Made by a program: the position numbers and the translations under genes. A model generated the notes under the pieces. It searched no databases. It saw nothing but the letters and a program-made list of their open reading frames with translations, and was not told the origin of the DNA. From the NCBI GenBank assembly GCA_002715725.1, contig PAZU01000054.1:1-38792 (forward strand): 38,792 bases of DNA. Direction: 5' to 3'. Position 1 is the first letter of the stretch. Every line of letters starts with the position of its first letter. Source of the stretch: Methanobacteriota archaeon (GTDB lineage: Archaea; Thermoplasmatota; Poseidoniia; Poseidoniales; Poseidoniaceae). Shown here piece after piece: positions 24,365 to 32,756 of this stretch.

Positions 24365-25354
24365 ATGCGCATGAGCCTAGGCGAAAACATGGTTGTTACC
24401 CTCTTTGGAGAGTCTCATGGCCCCGCAGTAGGCGCACTTATAGAAGGAATGCCGCCAAATATCGACCTAGATGCAGACCAACTAGTTGCAGACATGATCG
24501 CTAGGAGACCTGGTTCAGGACTAGCTAGTAAAAGAAAGGAAACCGATGAGGTTGAGATTCTTTCAGGAGTTAACTCAGGAAAAACAACTGGAATGCCAAT
24601 TCTACTACTTATCAGGAATAGAGATGTTCGCTCAAAAGATTACTCATTCCTACCATACCAACCTAGGCCTGGTCATGTAGACCACCCAATCAATGTCAAA
24701 ACAGAAGGTGCTGCTGACCTAAGAGGAGGAGGTTCGTTTTCCGCTAGACTGACCGCTGGTTTGGTGGCTGCAGCATCGCTTTCTCGTAATTTAATTCCAG
24801 ATGAATGGGAAATTGAAGCCAAAGTTGGAGCCCTTGGAGGACTTGAAGGAGACGCAGGAATTGCATTGGCGGAACAAGCACGAAAAGACGGAGATTCTCT
24901 CGGAAGTCGTGTTGACCTTGTTATTTCAGGACTTCCGGTAGGATTTGGCGAGCCTTGGTTTGAAGGAATTGAACCAGCTCTTGCAAGGGCCTTAATGGCG
25001 ATTCCAGCCGCCAGGGCGGTTGAATTCGGCCGTGGAGTTGGTGCAGGAGAGATGAGGGGTAGTCAACACAATGACAAGTGGGGCGAAGAAATGTCGCTGT
25101 CTGAAGGTGCTGATGGAGCATTAGGAGGAATGGCCAGTGGAGCACCAATACATGTTAGAATTACATTCAAACCACCTAGTGGAATTTCTTTACCACAAGA
25201 AACATTCAATCAAGTAACAGGAATGATGGAGGAGTTAGCGATCAAAGGAAGACATGACCCAGTTATTGCACCCCGAGCGCGTCCAGTTGTCGAGGCAGTA
25301 GCAAGATTGGTTATTGCTGACCTTGGCATCCAAGGAGGATATATCGATGGATGA
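24365..25354 (+). CDS. aroC: Chorismate synthase
   Basis: This FMN-dependent lyase converts EPSP to chorismate. The ORF opens at TTG 24332, but the family begins near LGENMVVTLFGESHG. ATG 24365 or 24371 is the likely start, and 24365 is used here. Signatures are FGESHGPAVG, RRPGSG, KETDEVEILSGV, RPGHVDHP, GGGSFSARLTAG (the archaeal and clostridial form), and near the end GRHDPVIAPRARPVVEA with the conserved His. The gene overlaps the start of aspartate kinase by 8 bases. Confidence 0.95.
   Translation: MRMSLGENMVVTLFGESHGPAVGALIEGMPPNIDLDADQLVADMIARRPGSGLASKRKETDEVEILSGVNSGKTTGMPILLLIRNRDVRSKDYSFLPYQPRPGHVDHPINVKTEGAADLRGGGSFSARLTAGLVAAASLSRNLIPDEWEIEAKVGALGGLEGDAGIALAEQARKDGDSLGSRVDLVISGLPVGFGEPWFEGIEPALARALMAIPAARAVEFGRGVGAGEMRGSQHNDKWGEEMSLSEGADGALGGMASGAPIHVRITFKPPSGISLPQETFNQVTGMMEELAIKGRHDPVIAPRARPVVEAVARLVIADLGIQGGYIDG
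25332..25339 (+). promoter_or_regulatory. Shine-Dalgarno site for aspartate kinase
   Basis: AAGGAGGA lies inside the end of chorismate synthase, 7 bases before ATG 25347. It selects that start over the upstream ATG at 25314 in the ORF track. Together with the 8-base overlap it indicates translational coupling. Confidence 0.7.
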
Positions 25355-26591
25355 AATCGTAGTCCACAAATTTGGCGGCTCTTGCCTAAGGGATGGCAAT
25401 GACATTGACCAGATTGCGGACATTATCAGAACCAGTGAAGGAAGGCCAATCATTGTCGTATCTGCACTTTGGGGAATGACTGACAGACTAATACGTGCTT
25501 CAAGAGAACCAAGATACGCTAGTAGATTAGTGCAAGATTTAACCTATCAGCATTTACGATTCGCTCCTGGATTAGACACCGGTGAATTTGGAGAACTATT
25601 CAAGAATGTTATTTCTGGAATTTCAAAGGAATTGCTAAAACTTTCGAGTGGTGAAGAATCATTGCGTTCTGAAAATCTAATCTTGGCTGCAGGAGAGCGC
25701 CTCAGTGCTTTGGCCGTAGCACATAGATTACGAAGAAGTGGCATAGAGGATGCTCATCCAGTAGGGGCAGAGGATATAGGGCTGAGATTGAAGGGAATTG
25801 GTAGAGCCAAAGAGATTGACATCGATGCATCTTCCGTGAATCTTGACCGTCAAGTACTGGTTGGATTACCGATTCTTACAGGTTGGTTTGGTGAAGGTGA
25901 CGATGGGAATATTGCATTACTCACTAGAGGAGGTTCAGACCATTCTGCAGCAGCATTTGCAAATTTAATGAATGCATCAAAATTGATTCTGTGGAAAGAT
26001 GTGGATGGAATCAAGCAACTGAATCCGAGATGGGGAATAGAAACTCCTGCAATACCTTACCTAGGTTATGGTCAAGCCGCAGAGTTATCTATGCATGGAA
26101 CACCTGTCATCCACCCTGCTACCGTTTTTCCACTAATCGATGAAGGAATACCCATTGAAATCAAAAATTTCCATAACCCAAATTCATCAGTTTCGACAAT
26201 AATTGGACCAGATATCGTTACTGACGAGATTGTAGCAATTGGTTGTCAGCCAGGAGTTGCGATAATTACTGACAACAAGCCATTGAGTAGTGATTTATTG
26301 CTTGAAATAGAGAGATTAGGAATCACTCCATGGTTGGTGAAATCAACTCCTGAAGAGTTCAGAATAATCTTGCCTAAACATGAGTTAGATAATCTGGAAA
26401 ATTTTGTCTCAGGAAAAATCGAATTCAAGACAGCGATCATTTCAATTCTCGGAAACCCTGATATTCCGATTGAACACGAATTAATTTCTACCAATGAATA
26501 TGCAACAAGAATCATTGTTGAAACAAATCAACTTCATGAAACAATAAGAGAATTGTATCACTCTTTGTTCTCTCGCCAAGATTGCAAATGA
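25347..26591 (+). CDS. lysC: Aspartate kinase
   Basis: This 414-residue enzyme phosphorylates L-aspartate, the first step to aspartate semialdehyde. The N-terminus is VHKFGGSCL (the usual motif is KFGGTS). LAAGERLSALAVA, LTRGGSDHSAAAFA and WKDVDGI follow as the kinase-domain signatures. The last 130 residues hold two ACT-like units, for example IGCQPGVAIIT, which could sense an end product. Its place as the last gene of the aromatic operon suits a pathway-specific supply of aspartate semialdehyde for ADH synthase. The stop overlaps the convergent membrane gene by 34 bases. Confidence 0.93.
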   Translation: MDEIVVHKFGGSCLRDGNDIDQIADIIRTSEGRPIIVVSALWGMTDRLIRASREPRYASRLVQDLTYQHLRFAPGLDTGEFGELFKNVISGISKELLKLSSGEESLRSENLILAAGERLSALAVAHRLRRSGIEDAHPVGAEDIGLRLKGIGRAKEIDIDASSVNLDRQVLVGLPILTGWFGEGDDGNIALLTRGGSDHSAAAFANLMNASKLILWKDVDGIKQLNPRWGIETPAIPYLGYGQAAELSMHGTPVIHPATVFPLIDEGIPIEIKNFHNPNSSVSTIIGPDIVTDEIVAIGCQPGVAIITDNKPLSSDLLLEIERLGITPWLVKSTPEEFRIILPKHELDNLENFVSGKIEFKTAIISILGNPDIPIEHELISTNEYATRIIVETNQLHETIRELYHSLFSRQDCK

Positions 26592-27472
26592 GTTGGCAAG
26601 TCTAGAGCGAATAATGCTCCGACAATCAGGAATACGAATAGAGTACCAAGTGCTACTCCGTATACTGAAATCAATTCAACAGATTCTTCCATTCGTAAAG
26701 CGGTTTGCTCTGAGAATAGAGAAATGAATGCTGGCAAGATTGTGTTAACAGATAGAACAAGCATTGCTAGACTTCCAGCTATCAATGGATTGATAACGAG
26801 GGAACGATGGTACTTTCCGATGATTTTCTTCACATTCATGACGTAAACTTCACGAGTTCTGATTGAAGTATCCAACATACTGAACCGGATTACACCATTA
26901 GACAGCTCAAAGTACATGACGAGAAGAACTGCATAAACAACTACTAGAATAGTCAACAGGAATTCGCTGTCACCAAATCCAAACAAATCTTGGGAAAGTG
27001 AAACCTTAGAAGATGCGAAACGCATTACTGAAAGAATGAACAAGACATAGGAAGCAAGCATGAATCTTGCATCTCTAGACATGGTTCCCCAGAATCCAGT
27101 ACCTATAGCACCTGCAACCACCATCAGTTGTAGGATGTTCGCTATAGCCATAGAGCCTGTAATTGCAAACCAAATTGTCCCTACTGCAGGTGTTACAATA
27201 TAAGTTAGAATACCAAGGCCAATCAATACTCCATAGCAACCTAATTGTAAATTCTGTACCATTTTATCTGCAGGTAAGAACTTCATCTTAGGGATCAATG
27301 GCCCTCCAAGAAGACTCTCTACGAAAGATGGAATTTCAACGGTTGGAATAGCATCCTTTGGAATTTCTCCAGAAGCATTACCTTTAGCTGCTAATTTCTT
27401 CCTAGAAGGAGCGGAAGAACGTACAGTCTTACCGTCGTATAGGTGCGCAGTGTCGCCTGATTTTGTTGCCAT
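26558..27472 (-). CDS. Polytopic membrane protein of the MoxR-DUF58 cluster
   Basis: This 304-residue protein has an Ala/Lys/Ser-rich cytoplasmic N-terminus (about 1-70) followed by six to seven transmembrane helices (from about 78 to 295) and a short basic tail. An excellent Shine-Dalgarno, GAGGAGGGAG, overlaps the DUF58 stop codon, so it is the last gene of the MoxR operon. I do not recognise a named family; membrane partners of MoxR and DUF58 proteins vary widely. It overlaps the convergent aspartate kinase by 34 bases at the 3' end, and both frames look genuine. Confidence 0.8.
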   Translation of the reverse strand: MATKSGDTAHLYDGKTVRSSAPSRKKLAAKGNASGEIPKDAIPTVEIPSFVESLLGGPLIPKMKFLPADKMVQNLQLGCYGVLIGLGILTYIVTPAVGTIWFAITGSMAIANILQLMVVAGAIGTGFWGTMSRDARFMLASYVLFILSVMRFASSKVSLSQDLFGFGDSEFLLTILVVVYAVLLVMYFELSNGVIRFSMLDTSIRTREVYVMNVKKIIGKYHRSLVINPLIAGSLAMLVLSVNTILPAFISLFSEQTALRMEESVELISVYGVALGTLFVFLIVGALFALDLPTHLQSWRENKE

Positions 27473-27484
27473 TCATCTCCCTCC

Positions 27485-28798
27485 TCAGAATCCTCTTGCT
27501 CCTGCAAGTGCGGTTGATAGTAGCATATCAGGCTCCCAATCCATGATGTTGACTCCAAGACCTCTTAATTCACTAATCAATACGTCTCTTTCGGTCTTCA
27601 GCACCTCATAACCAGTACGGTCTAACCTCTTAGCATCGAACTCAAATTCGAGACTAGAAGGTGAAAGAACTGTAACATCGAAATCTCTGGCTCTAAAATC
27701 CCTTAGTGCGGTAACAATTGTCGGATCATCTTCTAAATTAGATAGAACAATGATTGGGCTTCCTTTGTTTATGTGTGGAAGAATTCTGTTGACTACAACT
27801 TGTAGAGGTATGTTTCCTTTGGCCATTGCTCCAGCTAGTTTAGTCAGAATGACATACAGTTGCTTCTTTCCAGTATCACGGTCTACGCTTACAACTTCAT
27901 CACCGTAGGTGATTAGTCCAACAGAGTCACGTCGGCCAAGGAAATACTGAGCAAGACTTGCAGCCGCCCTAGTAGAGTATACCAAAGCATTTCTCGATAC
28001 AGGCCCTGTTTCAGATACTGCACGTGAATCTACAATCAGAATGATATCGCTGACAGCATCTCTTTCACGCTCATTAACCATCAACTTTCCACTTCTAGCG
28101 TATGCGGACCAGTTGATTGAACGGAATGAATCTCCATCGAAGTATTCACGAAGCGAATAAAATTCAGAACCAGGACCTGGTTGTCTGATATTTACAGCTC
28201 CAGTGAAAATCTTTGGTACACGTGATTTTACGAATGTATCTTTGAGATCTTCCATCTTCGGGAACACAAGGAAATCATTGTAGACATGCAGTTCCTTTTC
28301 CTTGTGGAACAATCCGAATGGATCTTGGACACGAACAGCAACCGGTCCAAGACTGTAAAATCCTCTTAGAGGACATTCGACAGTATATTCGATGAAAGTC
28401 TCACGACGTGGTCCCAATTCCATTAAAATGTAATTTGCGCCATCTTTGATGCGCATTACTTCTGGAACTCGGTCCTTTACTTCCAAAATCTTACCCAAAG
28501 CTGAGTGATTTTGCATACGTAATGTAACTCCAACTTCACCATCTTCGAAAATTCTAGCACTGGATAGTTTGCGCATGGCAGAAACATTGGACAGAGAGAC
28601 TCCTTCCTCTCCAGACCATTCTTCTGCACGGCGGCCGCTAGCAGCAACATCGGCGTGACCGCCGAATAATGCCGCCCAAGTTAGGAACACGAAGATTACC
28701 ACAGCAATGGTAACCAATTGCGAATTCCTCAATGTCAGACCTAGCAAGTACATTGCTACCGCTAGGGAACCTAACATTGCACTCTTACGACTCCACAT
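27485..28798 (-). CDS. DUF58 protein (vWA-like), MoxR partner
   Basis: This 437-residue protein has two N-terminal transmembrane helices (about 8-45) and a beta-rich middle domain with CPLRGFYSLGPVAVRVQDPFGLF. The DUF58 core follows: GSEFYSLREYFDGDSFRSINWSAYARSGKLMV, then a vWA-like strand IILIVDSRA with a metal-site-like DSRAVS. DUF58 proteins typically work with MoxR AAA+ ATPases at the membrane. It lies 33 bases after moxR. The extracytoplasmic or cytoplasmic orientation of the middle domain is not certain. Confidence 0.92.
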   Translation of the reverse strand: MWSRKSAMLGSLAVAMYLLGLTLRNSQLVTIAVVIFVFLTWAALFGGHADVAASGRRAEEWSGEEGVSLSNVSAMRKLSSARIFEDGEVGVTLRMQNHSALGKILEVKDRVPEVMRIKDGANYILMELGPRRETFIEYTVECPLRGFYSLGPVAVRVQDPFGLFHKEKELHVYNDFLVFPKMEDLKDTFVKSRVPKIFTGAVNIRQPGPGSEFYSLREYFDGDSFRSINWSAYARSGKLMVNERERDAVSDIILIVDSRAVSETGPVSRNALVYSTRAAASLAQYFLGRRDSVGLITYGDEVVSVDRDTGKKQLYVILTKLAGAMAKGNIPLQVVVNRILPHINKGSPIIVLSNLEDDPTIVTALRDFRARDFDVTVLSPSSLEFEFDAKRLDRTGYEVLKTERDVLISELRGLGVNIMDWEPDMLLSTALAGARGF

Positions 28799-28831
28799 GC
28801 TATCCGCCTCTCTATTTCAGTTTAGAAAATA

Positions 28832-30010
28832 TCAGACGGTTGGCACTGGAACTTCTCGCAAAATTGTTTGAACTACTTCACCTGCTTCCAATCCTTTGAT
28901 TTGGTGCTCAGGCTTTAGGATAATTCTGTGTGCGATTGCAAGTTCAGCAATTGTCTTGATATCATCAGGTGTTACGAAATCACGGCCACGTAGAGCTGCT
29001 GCTGCACGTGAAGTTTTCAGGAGAGCCTGAGAACCACGAGGCGATGAACCTACGAGAACACGAGGGTCCTCACGAGTTCTACTTACGATTTCAACCATGT
29101 ACATACGTAGAGCAGGGTCGACATAGACGTCTTCACATGCTTGCTGCATAGCGATTACACGTTGAGGATCCGTGATGACATCGACATCGACAGCATCCTT
29201 ACCACGAGTGATACGGCGGGCTAGAATTTCGTCTTCGTCCGCACGGTCTGGATAACCAACGCTCATCTTGAACATGAAACGGTCCAACTGTGCTTCAGGA
29301 AGCGGGTAGGTACCTTCTTGCTCGACTGGGTTCTGTGTTGCCATAACAATGAACGGTGCTGGTAATTTGTGAGTGACTGTTCCGATAGTCACCTGCTTCT
29401 CCTGCATAGCCTCAAGCAAAGCCGCTTGGGTCTTAGGAGGAGCACGGTTAATCTCGTCAGCTAGTAGCAGGTTACAAAATAGTGGACCTGGTTTGAAGGT
29501 AAATTCTCCCTTCTTAGCATCGTAGATGTTTGTACCTGTAATATCTGCAGGTAACAAATCCGGAGTGAACTGCACACGCTTGAAGTCACAACCCAACGCA
29601 TCTGCGAAGGTGTTGGTCATCAAAGTCTTAGCAAGTCCTGGGTAATCTTCGAACAGTAGGTTACCGTTCGAGAGGATGTTTATCAGAACGTTGTCAATAA
29701 CGTGGCTCTTACCGATAATTACCTTCTGGACTTCGGCGCTAATCGCTTGTGCGATCGCTCCGACGGCCTGAAGACGTTCACGGACCTCTGGGCTACTCTG
29801 GTGTTTAGGCTGTGCCTGTGCCGGTGCTGCTGGTGCAGGTGCTGCAGGGGCTGGGGCCGGTACTGCTGGGGCTGGAGCCACTGGGGCTGGTGCCGGTGCA
29901 GGTGCAGGCGCTGGTGGCGCTGCTGGGGCCGGAGCCGGTGCTGGCGGTGCTGCTGGTGCAGGTGGTGCCGGCGCAGGGGGGGCTGCGGGTGGTGGTGGTG
30001 CTGGCTGCAT
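28832..30010 (-). CDS. MoxR-family AAA+ ATPase with long Pro/Ala N-terminal tail
   Basis: This 392-residue protein has a Pro/Ala-rich low-complexity tail (about 2-67), then a MoxR AAA+ core. Walker A is GNLLFEDYPGLAKT (116-129), Walker B LLADEINRAPPKTQ, sensor 1 MATQNPVEQEGTYPLPEAQLDRF, the arginine-finger region and a VGSSPRGSQALLK lid. MoxR ATPases act as chaperones that insert cofactors or activate membrane complexes. AGGAGGT lies 8 bases before the ATG. The tail is GC-rich, unlike the surrounding DNA, and is not part of the conserved fold. Flexible tethering or protein docking is possible. Confidence 0.94.
   Translation of the reverse strand: MQPAPPPPAAPPAPAPPAPAAPPAPAPAPAAPPAPAPAPAPAPVAPAPAVPAPAPAAPAPAAPAQAQPKHQSSPEVRERLQAVGAIAQAISAEVQKVIIGKSHVIDNVLINILSNGNLLFEDYPGLAKTLMTNTFADALGCDFKRVQFTPDLLPADITGTNIYDAKKGEFTFKPGPLFCNLLLADEINRAPPKTQAALLEAMQEKQVTIGTVTHKLPAPFIVMATQNPVEQEGTYPLPEAQLDRFMFKMSVGYPDRADEDEILARRITRGKDAVDVDVITDPQRVIAMQQACEDVYVDPALRMYMVEIVSRTREDPRVLVGSSPRGSQALLKTSRAAAALRGRDFVTPDDIKTIAELAIAHRIILKPEHQIKGLEAGEVVQTILREVPVPTV
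29808..30005 (-). repeat. Low-complexity Pro/Ala-coding repeat in moxR
   Basis: Degenerate GCT/GCA/CCA/GCC codons repeat PAPA-type units for about 65 codons. The + strand reads as repeated GGTGCTGG or GGTGCAGG motifs. The stretch is markedly richer in GC than its surroundings. It also makes spurious Cys/Trp-rich and Val/Leu-rich ORFs on the + strand. Confidence 0.8.
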
Positions 30011-30018
30011 GTCTTTTT

Positions 30019-30025
30019 ACCTCCT
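30019..30025 (-). promoter_or_regulatory. Shine-Dalgarno site for moxR
   Basis: On the - strand AGGAGGT stands 8 bases before the ATG at 30010, inside the short gap after the DUF4350 gene stop (30029). It confirms the start and with it the Pro/Ala tail as translated. Confidence 0.7.
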
Positions 30026-30028
30026 AGT

Positions 30029-31606
30029 TTATTTTCCCCAACGTCGAATTTGTTGCAGTAACTGCCTTAATTCTTCGTTGGAATATGAACGCTGTTGCGA
30101 ATACAACAGCTCGATTAGACGAGGATCCTTTACCATGGACTGGATCTCGCCCGGTGTCTTCCTAGCCATTTCATCTCTGGTTAGGTCATTAAATTGGCGT
30201 ACTTTAGCCATCATAGCTTCTCTTACGCGCTTTAGATACAGATTAGGGTCGACCTTGTTAGGTCTCTCCCTAAATCTAGTTAAATCGAAAACATGGCGCC
30301 AATTCTCTTTTTCTGGTACAACCATGATTGCGATGGACAATAATGCCATCAAGTTGAGTACAATTAGCCACTTAAGCAAGGTATCACTTGTTAGCATTAC
30401 AATTGCTCCCATCGCTTCAGTGAATGGAGAAGACATAGCGGAAGTAACGTGCCTAGATTCATCGAAAACGATGTAGAAGTTACTGTTTTTGCTGGTGATG
30501 ACAGTTGAGATATCCTCGTTCTCATGCTCCATCATATCTCTGATAAGAGTGGTGAAATAATCTTCATTACCGTTCCAATCAGTACCACTGCCGTCTGTAG
30601 AGGAAAGAAGTGAATCCCAGCAAGGGCGCTCACCATAGTAGCCAGAATCACACTGCTGCTTTCCTGTTACTTCAGCGTCTGCAATATCCCACAAGTGATT
30701 TGCAAGAACTGAGTGGTCTGAAACGAATACAATACTTCCTGTAACCTTCACATTACCTTCTCTTACTCCCTTAACTTGGTCGATTGCTTCGATTCCAGGG
30801 TAGTCCATTCTGATAATCAAACCAGTGTTATTACCACCCAGAATTGGGTTATCAGGGTCGTTTGCATCCATGTTCTCTCTAGCGATGAACGCTGAGCCCG
30901 ATGCGTGAGCTAAGACCTTGACATTGCGAGAAGTATCTTCATTATCTAGCACTTGTATTGCTGTTGGCCGATGGAATAGTACAGGAAGTGCGCAGTTGCT
31001 GTACTTTGAACTATCTTGTAAAGCATCATTACTACAGTATTCTCTACGCTCGAATTGATCATCCCAGACCTTGTTAACTCCTGCAACAGCCCACAATTTT
31101 CGAGAATCAGCTGGCTCGGCTTCGCCTGTTTGGCTTGCTACCTCGTAGTATCTGTTAGGGTCTACTACTGGAGCATCGAAGAACTTGACATCGAATTTAT
31201 CAGCAACTGTCTGGGCATTTGTTGAATTCGCTGCGATGATTACCTTGCCGCCCCTTTCGGTCACGAATTCATGTAGAGTATCTGCCTCTGCATTATCAAA
31301 TGGTTTCTCAGGAGCAGCGATGACTAGCATAGTTCGGTGAGGTTCTCTCCAATCATTGACTAACATTGGAGTGGACATTGTGTTAGCGATTACATAGTCC
31401 ATACCATCATCACCGAGAGAATTACGCATAGATGAGACTTGCTGGTATTGTACATTCTGATCTTCATCAGTAACATATGCAGAATAAACGGTCGTTTTGT
31501 TAGCAGAGGTTGCTATAATTACTGTTGTTGAAAGCAGCATTGCGACGATGAATCCAACTAGGAGCCAAGTTTCTAACTTGATTCCAGTTGTATCACCATC
31601 TGCCAT
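30029..31606 (-). CDS. DUF4350-type membrane protein
   Basis: The ORF opens at 31714, but ATG 31606 (MADGDTTG) has GAGGTG 7 bases upstream and is preferred (525 residues). Helix 1 (about 13-35) anchors an outer domain with a DUF4350-like stretch: AEADTLHEFVTERGGKVIIAAN, a GATase-like fold. A second helix (about 400-425) leads to a cytoplasmic tail of about 90 residues with WRHVFDLTRFRERP. The gene heads the DUF4350-moxR-DUF58-membrane operon. Cys residues in the outer domain (for example REYCSNDALQ and KQQCDSGYYGERPC) could form disulfides. The biological role is unknown. Confidence 0.85.
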   Translation of the reverse strand: MADGDTTGIKLETWLLVGFIVAMLLSTTVIIATSANKTTVYSAYVTDEDQNVQYQQVSSMRNSLGDDGMDYVIANTMSTPMLVNDWREPHRTMLVIAAPEKPFDNAEADTLHEFVTERGGKVIIAANSTNAQTVADKFDVKFFDAPVVDPNRYYEVASQTGEAEPADSRKLWAVAGVNKVWDDQFERREYCSNDALQDSSKYSNCALPVLFHRPTAIQVLDNEDTSRNVKVLAHASGSAFIARENMDANDPDNPILGGNNTGLIIRMDYPGIEAIDQVKGVREGNVKVTGSIVFVSDHSVLANHLWDIADAEVTGKQQCDSGYYGERPCWDSLLSSTDGSGTDWNGNEDYFTTLIRDMMEHENEDISTVITSKNSNFYIVFDESRHVTSAMSSPFTEAMGAIVMLTSDTLLKWLIVLNLMALLSIAIMVVPEKENWRHVFDLTRFRERPNKVDPNLYLKRVREAMMAKVRQFNDLTRDEMARKTPGEIQSMVKDPRLIELLYSQQRSYSNEELRQLLQQIRRWGK

Positions 31607-31739
31607 CTTTAAGCACCTCAAAAAACAACTACGGATAAACGTAGCACTTCTCCCAACCTCAACCCACTCATATAGATTATCGTAGGTTGAGCGGGCAAAA
31701 ATAACTAGTATCAACTAGAATCAATGAGTATCATTCCCG

Positions 31740-31745
31740 AAAAAA
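31740..31745 (-). terminator. Poly-T terminator after the secreted-protein gene
   Basis: A run of six T on the - strand starts 5 bases after the TAA stop at 31750, and a second T-run follows about 40 bases later. This probably ends the molybdenum hydroxylase operon transcript. The rest of the gap to the DUF4350 start (31607-31739) includes two AGTATCA direct repeats of unknown meaning. Confidence 0.45.
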
Positions 31746-31749
31746 TACA

Positions 31750-32754
31750 TTATTTTTGCACAGGCCGACGAATTAGCGCAGTAAATATGAACGAAATAAC
31801 ACAGAATATTGAAGATAATGCAGGTAAAGAGGAACTTTCAGTATCCAATCCTGATGTATCTGAATCACCATCTACTTCAGTGAAATCATCATCATCTTCG
31901 GCTTGAATCTCTGTTGCTAGGACATCAATTTTCAAAGTTGCATATGAGGAGTAACCTGTGGCTTCACTGTAAACTGAGAATTCCAAAATACATTCCTTTG
32001 CAGGATGACTTGAAGTTGCAGATATTTCTAGTGTACCAAATGATACGCTATCATCAGAATTTTGAGCTGGCGTGACAGCCAATGGCAAGGACCCTATGGA
32101 TGAGAATTCATAATTCAATTGAGGGCACCTAGAAACTGAAATGCTGTATTTAGTTACAGCATCAGCAGTATTTCCAAAGTTTAGAACATGAAGTTTTTCC
32201 GATTCAGAAGTACCTGCCTTTAGGGTCGTTTCCATGTCAGCACTTGTACCATCCAGTCCTGTTTCAAACTCAACTTGCATATCATAAATTTTTGAAAATT
32301 CAATGTCTTGAGAAATTTGTCTTGAAGAATCTGCAGCTTGTCCTGCAATCATCTCGATTAAAGATAGAGAAACAGTTTCTCTAAATTCGTCTGAATTATA
32401 CAAGATTTCATCGTTTGATGCAGATTGTGACTCTAGTGCTGAACCTGTGATGGTTATTTCAAATGTTTCATTTGAATTCCCTGAAACACTGACTTGACCG
32501 GGATCGTCGACTTCAAACTCGACTTCTTCAAATTCGACTTCGAAGTTTACCTCGATAGGGGTAACGCGATTGTTGTTAATCCAAAACTCTAGAATTAGTT
32601 CAAAATTATATGATTCTGAATCTATTTGCATTATGGCTACGTCTTGGTCAACCTCCCAGTCTGCTGTCCATTGAATATCCGGATTCGGCACTTGAGATAC
32701 TGCATGAATCGGTATCAATAGTATGAAGGCCAAGAAAATGGTGAAACTCCTCAT
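31750..32754 (-). CDS. Secreted protein with C-terminal sorting-like anchor
   Basis: This 334-residue protein has a signal peptide ending around HAVSQ (residue 20). The beta-rich ectodomain has COG1470-like or CARDB-like alternation of hydrophobic strands (for example VEVDQDVAIMQ), followed by a Glu/Asp/Ser/Thr-rich linker. The C-terminus reads LPALSSIF, hydrophobic helix, then RRPVQK. That resembles archaeal C-terminal sorting (PGF-CTERM-like) or simple tail anchors, though without a PGF motif. It starts 2 bases after the FAD-subunit stop, so it is probably co-transcribed with the molybdenum hydroxylase. A functional link is unclear. Confidence 0.8.
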   Translation of the reverse strand: MRSFTIFLAFILLIPIHAVSQVPNPDIQWTADWEVDQDVAIMQIDSESYNFELILEFWINNNRVTPIEVNFEVEFEEVEFEVDDPGQVSVSGNSNETFEITITGSALESQSASNDEILYNSDEFRETVSLSLIEMIAGQAADSSRQISQDIEFSKIYDMQVEFETGLDGTSADMETTLKAGTSESEKLHVLNFGNTADAVTKYSISVSRCPQLNYEFSSIGSLPLAVTPAQNSDDSVSFGTLEISATSSHPAKECILEFSVYSEATGYSSYATLKIDVLATEIQAEDDDDFTEVDGDSDTSGLDTESSSLPALSSIFCVISFIFTALIRRPVQK

Positions 32755-32756
32755 TT

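Noticed and set aside
29702-30061. 119-residue + strand ORF rich in Cys, Trp and Arg, and a second Val/Leu-rich ORF at 29812-30027
   Set aside because: Both are antisense readings of the Pro/Ala repeat in moxR, which has a strong Shine-Dalgarno, a conserved AAA+ core and the right operon context on the - strand.
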